Positions 1 to 6,036 are shown, counted from the stretch's first letter. The stretch: 6,395 nucleotides of DNA from UBA1227 sp964539045 (GCA_964539045.1 CAZIHW010000113.1:1-6395), one strand, 5' to 3'. The notes: generated from the sequence alone by a model not told the origin. Numbers and translations are program-made.

Positions 1-39
1 GCCGTTTTCACTCTTCAATCTCAATTTGATCACTTTCAT
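1..39 (-). CDS. Probable partial CDS, first 13 codons only, function unknown
   Basis: On the minus strand an ATG at 39-37 opens a frame that runs off the left edge and reads MKVIKLRLKSENG. A good Shine-Dalgarno core, GGGAG (complement of 48-52), lies 8 nt upstream. Start and ribosome site together are the only evidence for a gene. Thirteen residues are too few to assign a family, and I do not recognise it. No clear promoter is visible between this start and the tRNA terminator at 98-135, so it may depend on read-through or on a promoter I cannot see. The upstream tandem repeats carry further copies of the ribosome-site core. Confidence 0.45.
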   Translation of the reverse strand, partial: MKVIKLRLKSENG

Positions 40-43
40 ATAC

Positions 44-94
44 ATAACTCCCGAAAATTAGATAACTCCTGAAAATTACATAACTCTGCAAATC
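44..94. repeat. 18-nt tandem repeat, two good copies plus a degenerate third
   Basis: Copies begin at 44, 62 and 80. The first two units (44-61 and 62-79) differ at only two of 18 positions. The third keeps the ATAACTC start and then decays. Read on the minus strand, each unit carries GAGTTAT, and the first two carry RGGAGTTAT-type sequences resembling a Shine-Dalgarno core. The copy nearest the ATG at 39 is correctly spaced to act as the ribosome site for the partial CDS. Slipped-strand duplication of the ribosome-site segment is a plausible origin (inference). Confidence 0.75.
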
Positions 95-97
95 CGG

Positions 98-135
98 AAA
101 AAATAAAAAAGCCGCAGACATCAACTGCCGGCTTT
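98..135 (-). terminator. Rho-independent terminator of the tRNA-Gly gene
   Basis: Read on the minus strand, an AAAGCC(G)GCAG arm (135-125) pairs with CTGCGGCTTT (117-108), with one bulged G and a 7-nt loop. A long T-rich tract follows (complement of 98-110, interrupted by one A). It starts six bases past the tRNA CCA end, as expected for a monocistronic tRNA gene. The plus-strand side has only a short T run, so it probably works in one direction. Confidence 0.9.
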
Positions 136-141
136 AAAAAA

Positions 142-217
142 TGGAGCGGATTACGGGGCTCGAACCCGCTACCTCCACCTTGGCAAGGTGGCGCTCTACC
201 AGATGAGCTAAATCCGC
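142..217 (-). tRNA. tRNA-Gly, anticodon GCC
   Basis: The minus strand folds into a complete 76-nt cloverleaf with encoded CCA. The acceptor stem GCGGATT/AATCCGC is perfectly paired. The D arm is GCTC/GAGC with GG in the loop. The anticodon stem CCACC/GGTGG encloses the loop TTGCCAA, giving anticodon GCC (complement of 182-184). The T arm GCGGG/CCCGT, with one G-U pair, encloses TTCGAGC. The discriminator base is U. It decodes GGC and GGU glycine codons. The gene has its own promoter (235-263) and terminator (98-135). The gene for its cognate synthetase, glyQS, begins about 0.9 kb away on the same strand, separated by the SpoIIQ-like gene on the opposite strand. Confidence 0.98.
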
Positions 218-234
218 AAACGATGTGTGTATAT

Positions 235-263
235 AATATAACCACTATTTTTTTCCGTGTCAA
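235..263 (-). promoter_or_regulatory. Sigma-A-type promoter of the tRNA-Gly gene
   Basis: Minus strand: a perfect -35 TTGACA (263-258), a 17-nt spacer and a -10 TATATT (240-235, five of six matches). The predicted start is near 228, giving a leader of about 11 nt before the mature tRNA 5' end at 217. This strength is normal for a stable-RNA gene. Confidence 0.88.
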
Positions 264-274
264 GTTTAAAATCA

Positions 275-303
275 GTATAAAATCTGTCATTCGGCCAATA
301 ATA
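275..303 (+). promoter_or_regulatory. Candidate forespore (sigma-F/G-like) promoter of the M23 gene
   Basis: GTATA at 275-279 fits the Bacillus sigma-F/G -35 pattern (GYATA/GHATR). After 17 nt comes AATAATA (297-303), close to the sigma-G -10 pattern CATNNTA but lacking its first C and one base short of the usual spacing. A GG at 293-294 is too close to the -35 for a standard sigma-F -10. No convincing sigma-A promoter was found for this gene in 218-352. The match is weak, and it is listed because the downstream protein looks like a forespore protein. Confidence 0.3.
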
Positions 304-341
304 CTTTCAGGGAGAATTCCTAAACTTTTCAAACCTGAAAG
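304..341 (+). other. 8-bp inverted repeat overlapping the M23 ribosome site
   Basis: CTTTCAGG (304-311) and CCTGAAAG (334-341) are perfect inverted copies separated by 22 nt. The right arm overlaps the ribosome-site core AAAGGA (338-343). In RNA the pairing would hide that site. As DNA it could be an operator. If transcription starts near 310, as the candidate promoter implies, the left arm would be mostly untranscribed, which would favour the DNA reading. Confidence 0.4.
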
Positions 342-352
342 GATGATCAAAA

Positions 353-1066
353 GTGATGAGCAAACAGAGGGGTAACCCCAAACGCTATAAGGCTTGGTAT
401 TACTCTTTGGCAGTTTGTGTCGTGGCTTGTTTCGTAGCGGCCTTCAGTATTTTCGGGTCGTCTCCGACGGGCGACGTCACTTCAGATATTGTAACGACAA
501 AAACAGCACAGGAGCAGGAGGTTGCGGCAAAAGCCGACAATGTGCCGGACACCCGTACTAACCCTACTGAACCTGCACAGACAACCGCGCCACAAACTTC
601 GGAACCGGAAGAAGTTATAGCAAATGATCTTGTGGATTTTTCGCAAAACATACCCTATGAAAGTTCTTATGTTTTACCTGCATCCACGGAAATATTGAAA
701 GACTTCAGCAATGGTGAATTCGTTTACAGTGAAATAAACGGTGACTACAGAATTCATAACGGAATTGACTTTTTGGGGGAATCAGGATCCCCGGTAAGAG
801 CCATAATTTCCGGTGAAGTGGTATCCGTAACAAAAAATTCTTCATACGGTACTATCGTGGAAGTTGATCACGGAAACAATCTTATAGCCAAATACTGCGG
901 TTTAGGTAATGTGGCAGTTGAAAAAGGTACTTTATTGAATCAAGGGGACAAAATAGGAGAGATAACAATTATTCCGATAGAAGGGGATAAACCACACATA
1001 CATTTTGAGACCCTGCTTAACGGAGAATATGTCGATCCGCTTGCCGTGATGGGAAAAGCAGAATAA
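353..1066 (+). CDS. Membrane-anchored M23/LytM-domain protein, SpoIIQ-like
   Basis: 237 aa if started at GTG 353, or 236 aa from ATG 356. The AAAGGA ribosome site at 338-343 is 9 nt from the GTG and 12 nt from the ATG, so GTG is slightly favoured. Order: a short basic N-terminus, one membrane segment (about residues 14-34), a Thr/Pro/Glu-rich linker (about 45-90), then an M23 domain (about 105-235). The metal ligands of the family are visible: H135 and D139 in HNGID, and H217 in the HIH motif. The catalytic His of active enzymes (YAHL/YGHL) is replaced by Gly183 in YCGL, so hydrolase activity is doubtful. A YSEI...HNGIDF stretch and the missing His resemble SpoIIQ, the forespore membrane protein that pairs with SpoIIIAH across the intermembrane space during engulfment. 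It stands alone between its own leader and terminator. The M23 fold is near certain. The SpoIIQ assignment is likely, though a generic M23 protein remains possible. Confidence 0.9.
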   Translation: MMSKQRGNPKRYKAWYYSLAVCVVACFVAAFSIFGSSPTGDVTSDIVTTKTAQEQEVAAKADNVPDTRTNPTEPAQTTAPQTSEPEEVIANDLVDFSQNIPYESSYVLPASTEILKDFSNGEFVYSEINGDYRIHNGIDFLGESGSPVRAIISGEVVSVTKNSSYGTIVEVDHGNNLIAKYCGLGNVAVEKGTLLNQGDKIGEITIIPIEGDKPHIHFETLLNGEYVDPLAVMGKAE

Positions 1067-1098
1067 AAAAGAGAGCTCTCATACGAGAGCTCTTTTTT
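1065..1098. terminator. Bidirectional rho-independent terminator between convergent genes
   Basis: GAGCTCTC (1073-1080) and GAGAGCTC (1085-1092) form an 8-bp stem around an ATAC loop, extended by A-T pairs. A T6 run follows on the plus strand (1093-1098), and an A6 run (1065-1070) supplies the T run for minus-strand transcripts. The A run overlaps the TAA stop of the M23 gene. The hairpin serves both that gene and the convergent glyQS, whose stop is at 1119. Confidence 0.92.
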
Positions 1099-1118
1099 AC
1101 ATAGACTTTTACATTGCC

Positions 1119-2543
1119 TCAGAACTTTACTTTTTCTTCGAGCCAGGATACAAGTTCATTTATAGGAATGCGAACCTGCTCCATTGTATCTCTGTCACGG
1201 ATTGTAACCGCATTGTCAGCAGGTGTGTTTTCGTCACCTATAGTCTGGAAGTCAACCGTAATGCAGTACGGAGTACCTATTTCATCTTCTCTTCTATAGC
1301 GCTTTCCGATAGAACCTGCATCATCATAGTCAACCATAAAGTGCTTAGAGAGTTCCTCATAAATCTCTGTTGCCTTATCGGAGAGTTTCTTGGAAAGAGG
1401 AAGAACAGCAGCCTTAAACGGAGCAAGAGCGGGATGGAAATGCATGACAACACGTTTGTCCTCTTTGCCGTTTTCACTCAGATCCTCTTCGTCATAGGCA
1501 TCACAGAGAACAGCAAGAACACTACGCTCTACACCGAGTGAAGGCTCAATAACATAAGGTATGTAATGTTCATTAGTCTCCTGATCAAAATATGTGAGAT
1601 CCTTACCGGATGTATTTTGATGCTGTGTAAGGTCATAGTCTGTTCTGTCCGCCACGCCCCAAAGTTCACCCCAACCGAATGGGAAAAGGAACTCAAAGTC
1701 AGTCGTTGCTTTAGAATAGAAGCAAAGCTCTTCGGGGTCATGATCACGCAAACGTATATTTTCATCCTTAAGACCTATTGAGAGAAGCCAGTTATGACAA
1801 AAACTTCTCCAATAATCAAACCATTCAAGATCTGTGCCCGGCTTGCAGAAGAACTCAAGCTCCATCTGCTCAAACTCACGAACACGGAAAATAAAGTTAC
1901 CCGGAGTTATCTCGTTACGGAAGCTTTTACCTATTTGTCCTATTCCGAAGGGAACCTTTTTACGTGATGTACGTTGTACATTTACAAAGTTTGTGAAAAT
2001 ACCCTGCGCCGTTTCCGGTCTGAGATATACTGTATTTTTAGCATCTTCTGTTACACCCTGGAAGGTCTTAAACATAAGATTAAATTGACGGATATCAGTA
2101 AAATTATGCTTTCCACAGGAAGGACATGGAATATCATGTTCCTCAACAAAGTTCTTCATCTCTTCTTGTGAAAATGCGTCAATAGGCTTCGGCAATTCAA
2201 ATCCGGCCTGTGCACACCAATCTTCAATCATCTTATCTGCACGGAAACGCTCGTGACACTCTTTACAGTCCATAAGAGGATCTGAGAATCCTGCGAGATG
2301 ACCGGATGCCACCCATGTCTGAGGATTCATGAGTATAGCGGCGTCAAGACCGACATTATACTTATTTTCCTGTACAAATTTCTTCCACCAGGCTCTTTTA
2401 ATGTTGTTCTTAAGTTCTGCACCTAAAGGGCCGTAATCCCATGTGTTCGCCAGACCCCCGTAAATCTCAGAACCGGCATAGATAAATCCTCTGCCCTTGC
2501 AAAGAGCTACGATTTTGTCCATTGATTTCTCTGTATTTTGCAT
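1119..2543 (-). CDS. glyQS: Glycyl-tRNA synthetase, single-chain (alpha2) type
   Basis: 474-aa cytoplasmic class II synthetase that charges tRNA-Gly with glycine using ATP. It is the homodimeric single-chain type, not the two-subunit GlyQ+GlyS type. Visible regions: the N-terminal GRGFIYAGSEIYGG stretch (17-30), a motif-1 region from WDYGPLG (35-41), CKEC (93-96) and CPSC (140-143) cysteine pairs, motif 2 from FRNEITPGNF (208-217) to EFEQMELEFF (223-232), motif 3 PSLGVERSVL (334-343), and a C-terminal anticodon-binding domain (about 365-474). The length is normal for the family. The frame is open 32 codons further upstream, but the ATG at 2543 is preceded by AAGGAG at 7 nt and begins where family members begin. 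The gene is monocistronic, shares a terminator with the M23 gene, and has its own promoter. Its leader holds two hairpins but no T-box motif. Confidence 0.97.
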   Translation of the reverse strand: MQNTEKSMDKIVALCKGRGFIYAGSEIYGGLANTWDYGPLGAELKNNIKRAWWKKFVQENKYNVGLDAAILMNPQTWVASGHLAGFSDPLMDCKECHERFRADKMIEDWCAQAGFELPKPIDAFSQEEMKNFVEEHDIPCPSCGKHNFTDIRQFNLMFKTFQGVTEDAKNTVYLRPETAQGIFTNFVNVQRTSRKKVPFGIGQIGKSFRNEITPGNFIFRVREFEQMELEFFCKPGTDLEWFDYWRSFCHNWLLSIGLKDENIRLRDHDPEELCFYSKATTDFEFLFPFGWGELWGVADRTDYDLTQHQNTSGKDLTYFDQETNEHYIPYVIEPSLGVERSVLAVLCDAYDEEDLSENGKEDKRVVMHFHPALAPFKAAVLPLSKKLSDKATEIYEELSKHFMVDYDDAGSIGKRYRREDEIGTPYCITVDFQTIGDENTPADNAVTIRDRDTMEQVRIPINELVSWLEEKVKF

Positions 2544-2550
2544 AATTACA

Positions 2551-2556
2551 CTCCTT
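2551..2556 (-). promoter_or_regulatory. Ribosome-binding site fixing the glyQS start
   Basis: AAGGAG on the minus strand, 7 nt before the ATG at 2543. It selects this start over the longer open frame that extends to 2639, which would begin within the glyQS promoter. Confidence 0.9.
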
Positions 2557-2558
2557 AC

Positions 2559-2601
2559 GCGCAAATGGCTTTTGCGCAAAGTAATCACGCCTTCTCGCGT
2601 G
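2559..2601 (-). promoter_or_regulatory. glyQS leader with two hairpins and a possible alternative pairing
   Basis: Read on the minus strand, hairpin 1 is CACGC/GCGTG (2601-2597 with 2590-2586) around a 6-nt loop. Hairpin 2 is GCGCAAA/TTTGCGC (2577-2571 with 2565-2559) around AGCCA. ACGCG in the left arm of hairpin 1 (2600-2596) can also pair with CGCGT (2561-2557), which overlaps the right arm of hairpin 2 and touches the ribosome site. The folds are therefore mutually exclusive. No T tract follows hairpin 2, so any control would act on translation or RNA stability rather than termination. Regulation is inferred; the complementarity is seen. Confidence 0.4.
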
Positions 2602-2610
2602 TTGTAAAAG

Positions 2611-2639
2611 ATATTAATATAATATACCTTAAAAGTCAA
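2611..2639 (-). promoter_or_regulatory. Sigma-A-type promoter of glyQS
   Basis: Minus strand: -35 TTGACT (2639-2634), a 17-nt spacer, and -10 TAATAT (2616-2611, a weaker four of six). The predicted start near 2604 gives a leader of about 60 nt. The -35 directly abuts the -35 of the mnmE promoter on the other strand. Confidence 0.6.
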
Positions 2640-2668
2640 TTGATTTATCCTTTGGTTTATGCTAGAAT
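2640..2668 (+). promoter_or_regulatory. Sigma-A-type extended -10 promoter of the mnmE operon
   Basis: -35 TTGATT (2640-2645), a 17-nt spacer, and -10 TAGAAT (2663-2668) preceded by TGC, an extended -10. The predicted start near 2675 leaves about 58 nt before the mnmE ATG. A second plus-strand TATAAT at 2618-2623 has no recognisable -35 and is a weaker alternative. Confidence 0.72.
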
Positions 2669-2720
2669 TTTGAGCGATTTATTGTTTATGAAAAACAAGT
2701 GTTTTCGACAGACGGAACGG

Positions 2721-2725
2721 GGAGG
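2721..2725 (+). promoter_or_regulatory. Ribosome-binding site fixing the mnmE start
   Basis: GGAGG, 7 nt before the ATG at 2733. It decides the start because the frame is open much further upstream. The in-frame ATG at 2688 has no Shine-Dalgarno sequence. Confidence 0.9.
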
Positions 2726-2732
2726 TTGCTTT

Positions 2733-4097
2733 ATGAGTGATACAATTTCCGCCATCTCAACGCCCAATGCGGCAGGAGGCATAGGCATCGTAAAGATATC
2801 AGGCCCTGATGCCACACGGGTTGCAGATAAAATTTTTAAATGTGCTGACTCTTCTCTCCTGCGCGAACTTCCCGGATACACGGTAAAGTTCGGAAAAGTA
2901 CGGGACGAAGACAAAACCATCGATCAGGCTATAGCTATTGTGTACAGAGCGCCTAAAAGCTACACCGGCGAAGACGTCGTAGAGATACAGTGTCACGGCG
3001 GTCTTTATCTCATGCAGCAAATCTTAAGATTAACTTTTAAGAACGGAGCCATCCCAGCCGGTCCCGGAGAATTTACAAAAAGAGCCTTCTTAAACGGAAA
3101 AATGGACCTTACAGAGGCTGAATCTGTTATGAACCTGATATCCGCACACGGAAAACAGGCGTCAGATGCGGCCTTTAATGCTTTGGAAGGATCGCTTTCA
3201 AGTGAGATTGATAAGGTCGCCGGGGTATTCATAGCCGCTTCGGCTCATATGGCTGTATGGGTTGATTATCCCGATGAGGAAATAGAAGATTTGAATTTTG
3301 AAACCCTTTTAACCGACTTTAAAGGAGCAAAGGAAAAACTATTAAGTCTCGTAGACGCATATGATGTCGGACAGGTAATAACCGAAGGGGTAGAAACAGC
3401 CATTGTGGGAAAACCCAACGTGGGCAAATCCACCCTTATGAATTTGCTCTTGAAAAAAAACAGATCAATCGTAACCGACATAGCGGGAACTACAAGAGAT
3501 GTTGTAGAGGAGACTGCGAGAATAGGAAATGTCGTTTTGCGCCTTTCCGACACCGCGGGAATACGAAATTCCTCAGATGTCGTTGAATCCATCGGTATAG
3601 AATACGCAAAAACAAGGCTTCTGCACTCTGCTTTGGTGTTAGTCGTTATAGATGGGAGCAATCCCCTTGATTCGAACGATATAGATATTCTGAGTGCCTG
3701 CGACCGTAAGCATACAATCGCGATAATAAATAAAGAGGACTTAGGCATCTCCGTGGATATCGAAGAGATACAAAAATATACTGCTGATTCTGTAATTATA
3801 AGCGCAAAAGACAGTGAATCGTATGAAAGCCTCCGCTGCGTTATCGAAAACCTACTGGGTACATCCCGGTTTGACTCATCTGCCGCTATGCTGGCAAACG
3901 AGCGACAACTAAGGTGTTGTAACCGGGCACTGTGTTGTATAGACGAAGCCATAAATGCTATAGAGAGCGGGCTTACCATGGACGCGATAAATGTCAGTGT
4001 TGACGCTGCGATAGAACCTCTTCTGGAACTGACGGGAAAACGCGTCTCTGAAGCCGTTGTGGATGAGGTATTCTCAAAGTTCTGTGTAGGCAAATAG
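2733..4097 (+). CDS. mnmE: tRNA modification GTPase MnmE (TrmE)
   Basis: 454 aa, the normal family length. With MnmG it forms the complex that adds the (carboxymethyl)aminomethyl group to C5 of wobble uridine in certain tRNAs, using a folate one-carbon donor and GTP hydrolysis. The N-terminal folate-binding domain (1 to about 118) includes DTISAIST...GGIGIV and PGEFTKRAFLNG (111-122). A helical domain follows, split by the inserted G domain: G1 GKPNVGKST (226-234), G2 AGTTRD (251-256), G3 DTAG (273-276), G4 NKED (333-336), G5 SA (357-358). The protein ends in CVGK (451-454), the family's C-terminal C-x-GK motif with its functional Cys. All key elements are intact. It is first in the mnmE-mnmG-rsmG operon, 51 nt before mnmG. 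Its upstream neighbour is divergent glyQS rather than the jag/yidC/rnpA genes usual in many Firmicutes. Confidence 0.98.
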   Translation: MSDTISAISTPNAAGGIGIVKISGPDATRVADKIFKCADSSLLRELPGYTVKFGKVRDEDKTIDQAIAIVYRAPKSYTGEDVVEIQCHGGLYLMQQILRLTFKNGAIPAGPGEFTKRAFLNGKMDLTEAESVMNLISAHGKQASDAAFNALEGSLSSEIDKVAGVFIAASAHMAVWVDYPDEEIEDLNFETLLTDFKGAKEKLLSLVDAYDVGQVITEGVETAIVGKPNVGKSTLMNLLLKKNRSIVTDIAGTTRDVVEETARIGNVVLRLSDTAGIRNSSDVVESIGIEYAKTRLLHSALVLVVIDGSNPLDSNDIDILSACDRKHTIAIINKEDLGISVDIEEIQKYTADSVIISAKDSESYESLRCVIENLLGTSRFDSSAAMLANERQLRCCNRALCCIDEAINAIESGLTMDAINVSVDAAIEPLLELTGKRVSEAVVDEVFSKFCVGK

Positions 4098-4148
4098 ACC
4101 GCCGGTTTAAAATAAACAAATTTCTTGTAGAAAGCAAGGGGCTAATTA

Positions 4149-6023
4149 ATGGAGTATTTTGCAAAAAAATATGATGTAGCTGTTGTAGGAGCCGGACATG
4201 CCGGTATAGAAGCTGCCCTCGCCGCTGCCCGAATGGGATGCGATACATGCATATTTACTATAAGTGCGGATTGGGTTGGAAATATGCCGTGCAATCCTTC
4301 AATAGGCGGCTCTTCAAAAGGTCATCTGGTCCGTGAAATCGATGCATTAGGCGGAGAGATGGGCGTAGCCGCTGACCACAATATGATTCAGAGCCGTATG
4401 CTAAATCTCGGAAAAGGACCCGCCATACATAGCCCCAGAGCCCAGATTGACAGAAGAAACTACTCTGCATATATGAAGAATTGCATCGAGAGCACTGAAA
4501 ATCTTGAGATGCGTCAAGCCGAGATTGTTGATTTGAAACAGTTGGATAACGGCGAATGGAGACTTAAGACAAAACTTGAAGCGCTGTATGATGCAAAAAC
4601 CGTAATTCTTGCCACAGGCACATTTTTAGGCGGCAGAGTTTTCGTCGGGGATGTATCCTATGCCAGCGGGCCTGACGGACTGTTTCCGGCAAACGATTTG
4701 TCTGTAGCTTTAAATAAGCTGGGTGTTAAAACCCGTAGATTTAAAACGGGAACACCGTCAAGAGTAAACAGACGCAGTATAAATTTTGATAAACTCGAAG
4801 TTCAGGAAGCGGACAAGGATCTGGTAAGATTTTCTTTTGATAACAGTTTTACTCCCGAAAATAAAACAGTTTGCTATATAACCTATACCAATGCGGAAAC
4901 CAAGAGGATTATATTGGAGAACCTGCATCGCTCTCCTCTCTACGGCGGAAAAATCGAGGGGGTGGGACCGAGATATTGTCCGAGTATCGAAGATAAAATC
5001 GTAAGATTTTCAGAAAAAGAGAGACACCAGATATTTATAGAACCATGCGGACTTTCAACACAGGAGATGTATCTCCAGGGATTGTCATCATCCTTACCCG
5101 AGGATGTACAGCTGGCGTTCTTAAAAACGATTCCCGGCCTTGAAAATGTACAAGTCATAAGAACCGCATATGCCATAGAATATGATTGTATAGATCCTAT
5201 CTCACTAAAGGCCTCTCTCGAATTCAATGACTTTCCCGGACTGTTCGGCGCCGGCCAGTTTAACGGCTCCAGCGGATACGAGGAAGCAGCCGCACAGGGT
5301 CTTGTTGCGGGAATAAATGCTGCTTTAAAGGTTAAAGGAGATGAGCCTTTCATTTTAGACAGAGCCAGTTCCTATATAGGAACATTAATAGATGATCTCA
5401 TCACAAAAGGATGCTCTGATCCTTACCGTATGATGACCTCACGTTCCGAATACAGATTGATACTCAGACAGGATAATGCCGATATAAGACTCACCGAATA
5501 CGGTTACAAATATGGCCTGATTTCCGAAGAGCGATATATAAAGTTACAGGAAAAGAAGGAACTCATTGCGAAAGAACTTGAAAGAATAAAATCCGTCACG
5601 ATTGCTCCATCAAAGGAACTTGATAACTTACTTGTTTCACGTGAAACATCACCCATGTCAACCGGTATCAAGCTCATTGAATTGATAAGGAGACCGCAAT
5701 TAAAATATGCAGACTTGGCACCTTTTGATAAAACAAGACCTTCTCTTCCGAAGGAAGTGTATGAACAGGTTGAGATTGAGGCTAAGTATGAGGGATATAT
5801 AAGACGTCAAAAAGCACAAATAGACGAGATGCGGCGCCTGGAAAAGAAAAAACTTCCGGAAAATCTCGATTATAAGGTAATCTCCGGCTTGCGATTGGAA
5901 GCACAGGAGAAATTAAATAAAATAAGGCCGGCAAACGTCGGACAGGCAGGAAGAATTTCCGGAGTAAGCCCTGCGGATATATCTGTTCTCCTTATATATC
6001 TCGAGAAAGAAAAGATTAATTGA
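4149..6023 (+). CDS. mnmG: tRNA U34 modification FAD enzyme MnmG (GidA)
   Basis: 624 aa, full family length. It is the FAD/NADH partner of MnmE in wobble uridine modification. Visible: the dinucleotide-binding GAGHAG (14-19); CNPSIGG with Cys48 and VGPRYCPSIEDK with Cys277, which match E. coli Cys47 and Cys277; the second family signature AGQFNGSSGYEEAAAQG (368-384); and a helical C-terminal MnmE/tRNA-binding domain (about 450-624) with KYEGYIRRQ (546-554). The ribosome site AAGGGG (4136-4141) is 7 nt before the ATG, and the N-terminus matches the family. It follows mnmE by 51 nt and precedes rsmG by 13 nt, with no terminator in either gap. Codons 496-500 (V-S-R-E-T) fall across a perfect parS palindrome. 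Nothing looks truncated or mutated. Confidence 0.98.
   Translation: MEYFAKKYDVAVVGAGHAGIEAALAAARMGCDTCIFTISADWVGNMPCNPSIGGSSKGHLVREIDALGGEMGVAADHNMIQSRMLNLGKGPAIHSPRAQIDRRNYSAYMKNCIESTENLEMRQAEIVDLKQLDNGEWRLKTKLEALYDAKTVILATGTFLGGRVFVGDVSYASGPDGLFPANDLSVALNKLGVKTRRFKTGTPSRVNRRSINFDKLEVQEADKDLVRFSFDNSFTPENKTVCYITYTNAETKRIILENLHRSPLYGGKIEGVGPRYCPSIEDKIVRFSEKERHQIFIEPCGLSTQEMYLQGLSSSLPEDVQLAFLKTIPGLENVQVIRTAYAIEYDCIDPISLKASLEFNDFPGLFGAGQFNGSSGYEEAAAQGLVAGINAALKVKGDEPFILDRASSYIGTLIDDLITKGCSDPYRMMTSRSEYRLILRQDNADIRLTEYGYKYGLISEERYIKLQEKKELIAKELERIKSVTIAPSKELDNLLVSRETSPMSTGIKLIELIRRPQLKYADLAPFDKTRPSLPKEVYEQVEIEAKYEGYIRRQKAQIDEMRRLEKKKLPENLDYKVISGLRLEAQEKLNKIRPANVGQAGRISGVSPADISVLLIYLEKEKIN
5633..5648. 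other. parS: parS centromere site (ParB/Spo0J binding), inside mnmG
   Basis: TGTTTCACGTGAAACA is a perfect 16-bp palindrome and identical to the consensus parS recognised by chromosomal ParB/Spo0J. ParB loads here and spreads as a CTP-dependent clamp, nucleating origin segregation and SMC loading (established for the family). The site is read as V-S-R-E-T in the mnmG frame, so it satisfies both a protein and a DNA constraint. Such sites cluster near the replication origin, which places this window in that part of the chromosome (inference). I found no second copy here. Confidence 0.95.
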
Positions 6024-6036
6024 GAGGTTGTTTCCT

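Noticed and set aside
36..350. Minus-strand 104-codon open frame
   Set aside because: It runs straight through the tRNA-Gly gene, its promoter and its terminator. The GRAPPCQGGGSGFEPRN-type stretch is the usual artefact of translating a tRNA. Its stop overlaps the ATG at 39 as ATGA, but this is probably coincidence.
2538..2732. N-terminal extension of mnmE in the same frame
   Set aside because: It would cross the divergent promoters and has no ribosome site. The ATG at 2733 has GGAGG at 7 nt and begins with the conserved family N-terminus.
2544..2732. Glycyl T-box riboswitch upstream of glyQS
   Set aside because: The leader is only about 60 nt, and I see no T-box core, specifier stem or terminator/antiterminator pair.
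4056..4066. DnaA-box-like TGTGGATGA in mnmE (a similar TGTGGATTG in rsmG near 6205)
   Set aside because: Single sites with mismatches inside coding sequence and no clustering or AT-rich unwinding region. There is no support for an origin within the window.
3266..4093. Minus-strand 275-codon open frame antisense to mnmE
   Set aside because: It lies entirely within the clear mnmE frame, is Ser-rich low-information sequence with no recognisable motif, and has no supporting start signals. It is a shadow frame.
4098..4148. Possible small hairpin between mnmE and mnmG (TTTCT/AGAAA)
   Set aside because: A 5-bp A/T-rich stem with a 3-nt loop and no T tract is too weak to call a terminator or processing site.
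4940..5353. Minus-strand 137-codon open frame antisense to mnmG
   Set aside because: It covers the most conserved part of mnmG, so long antisense openness follows from codon use. No family features are seen.
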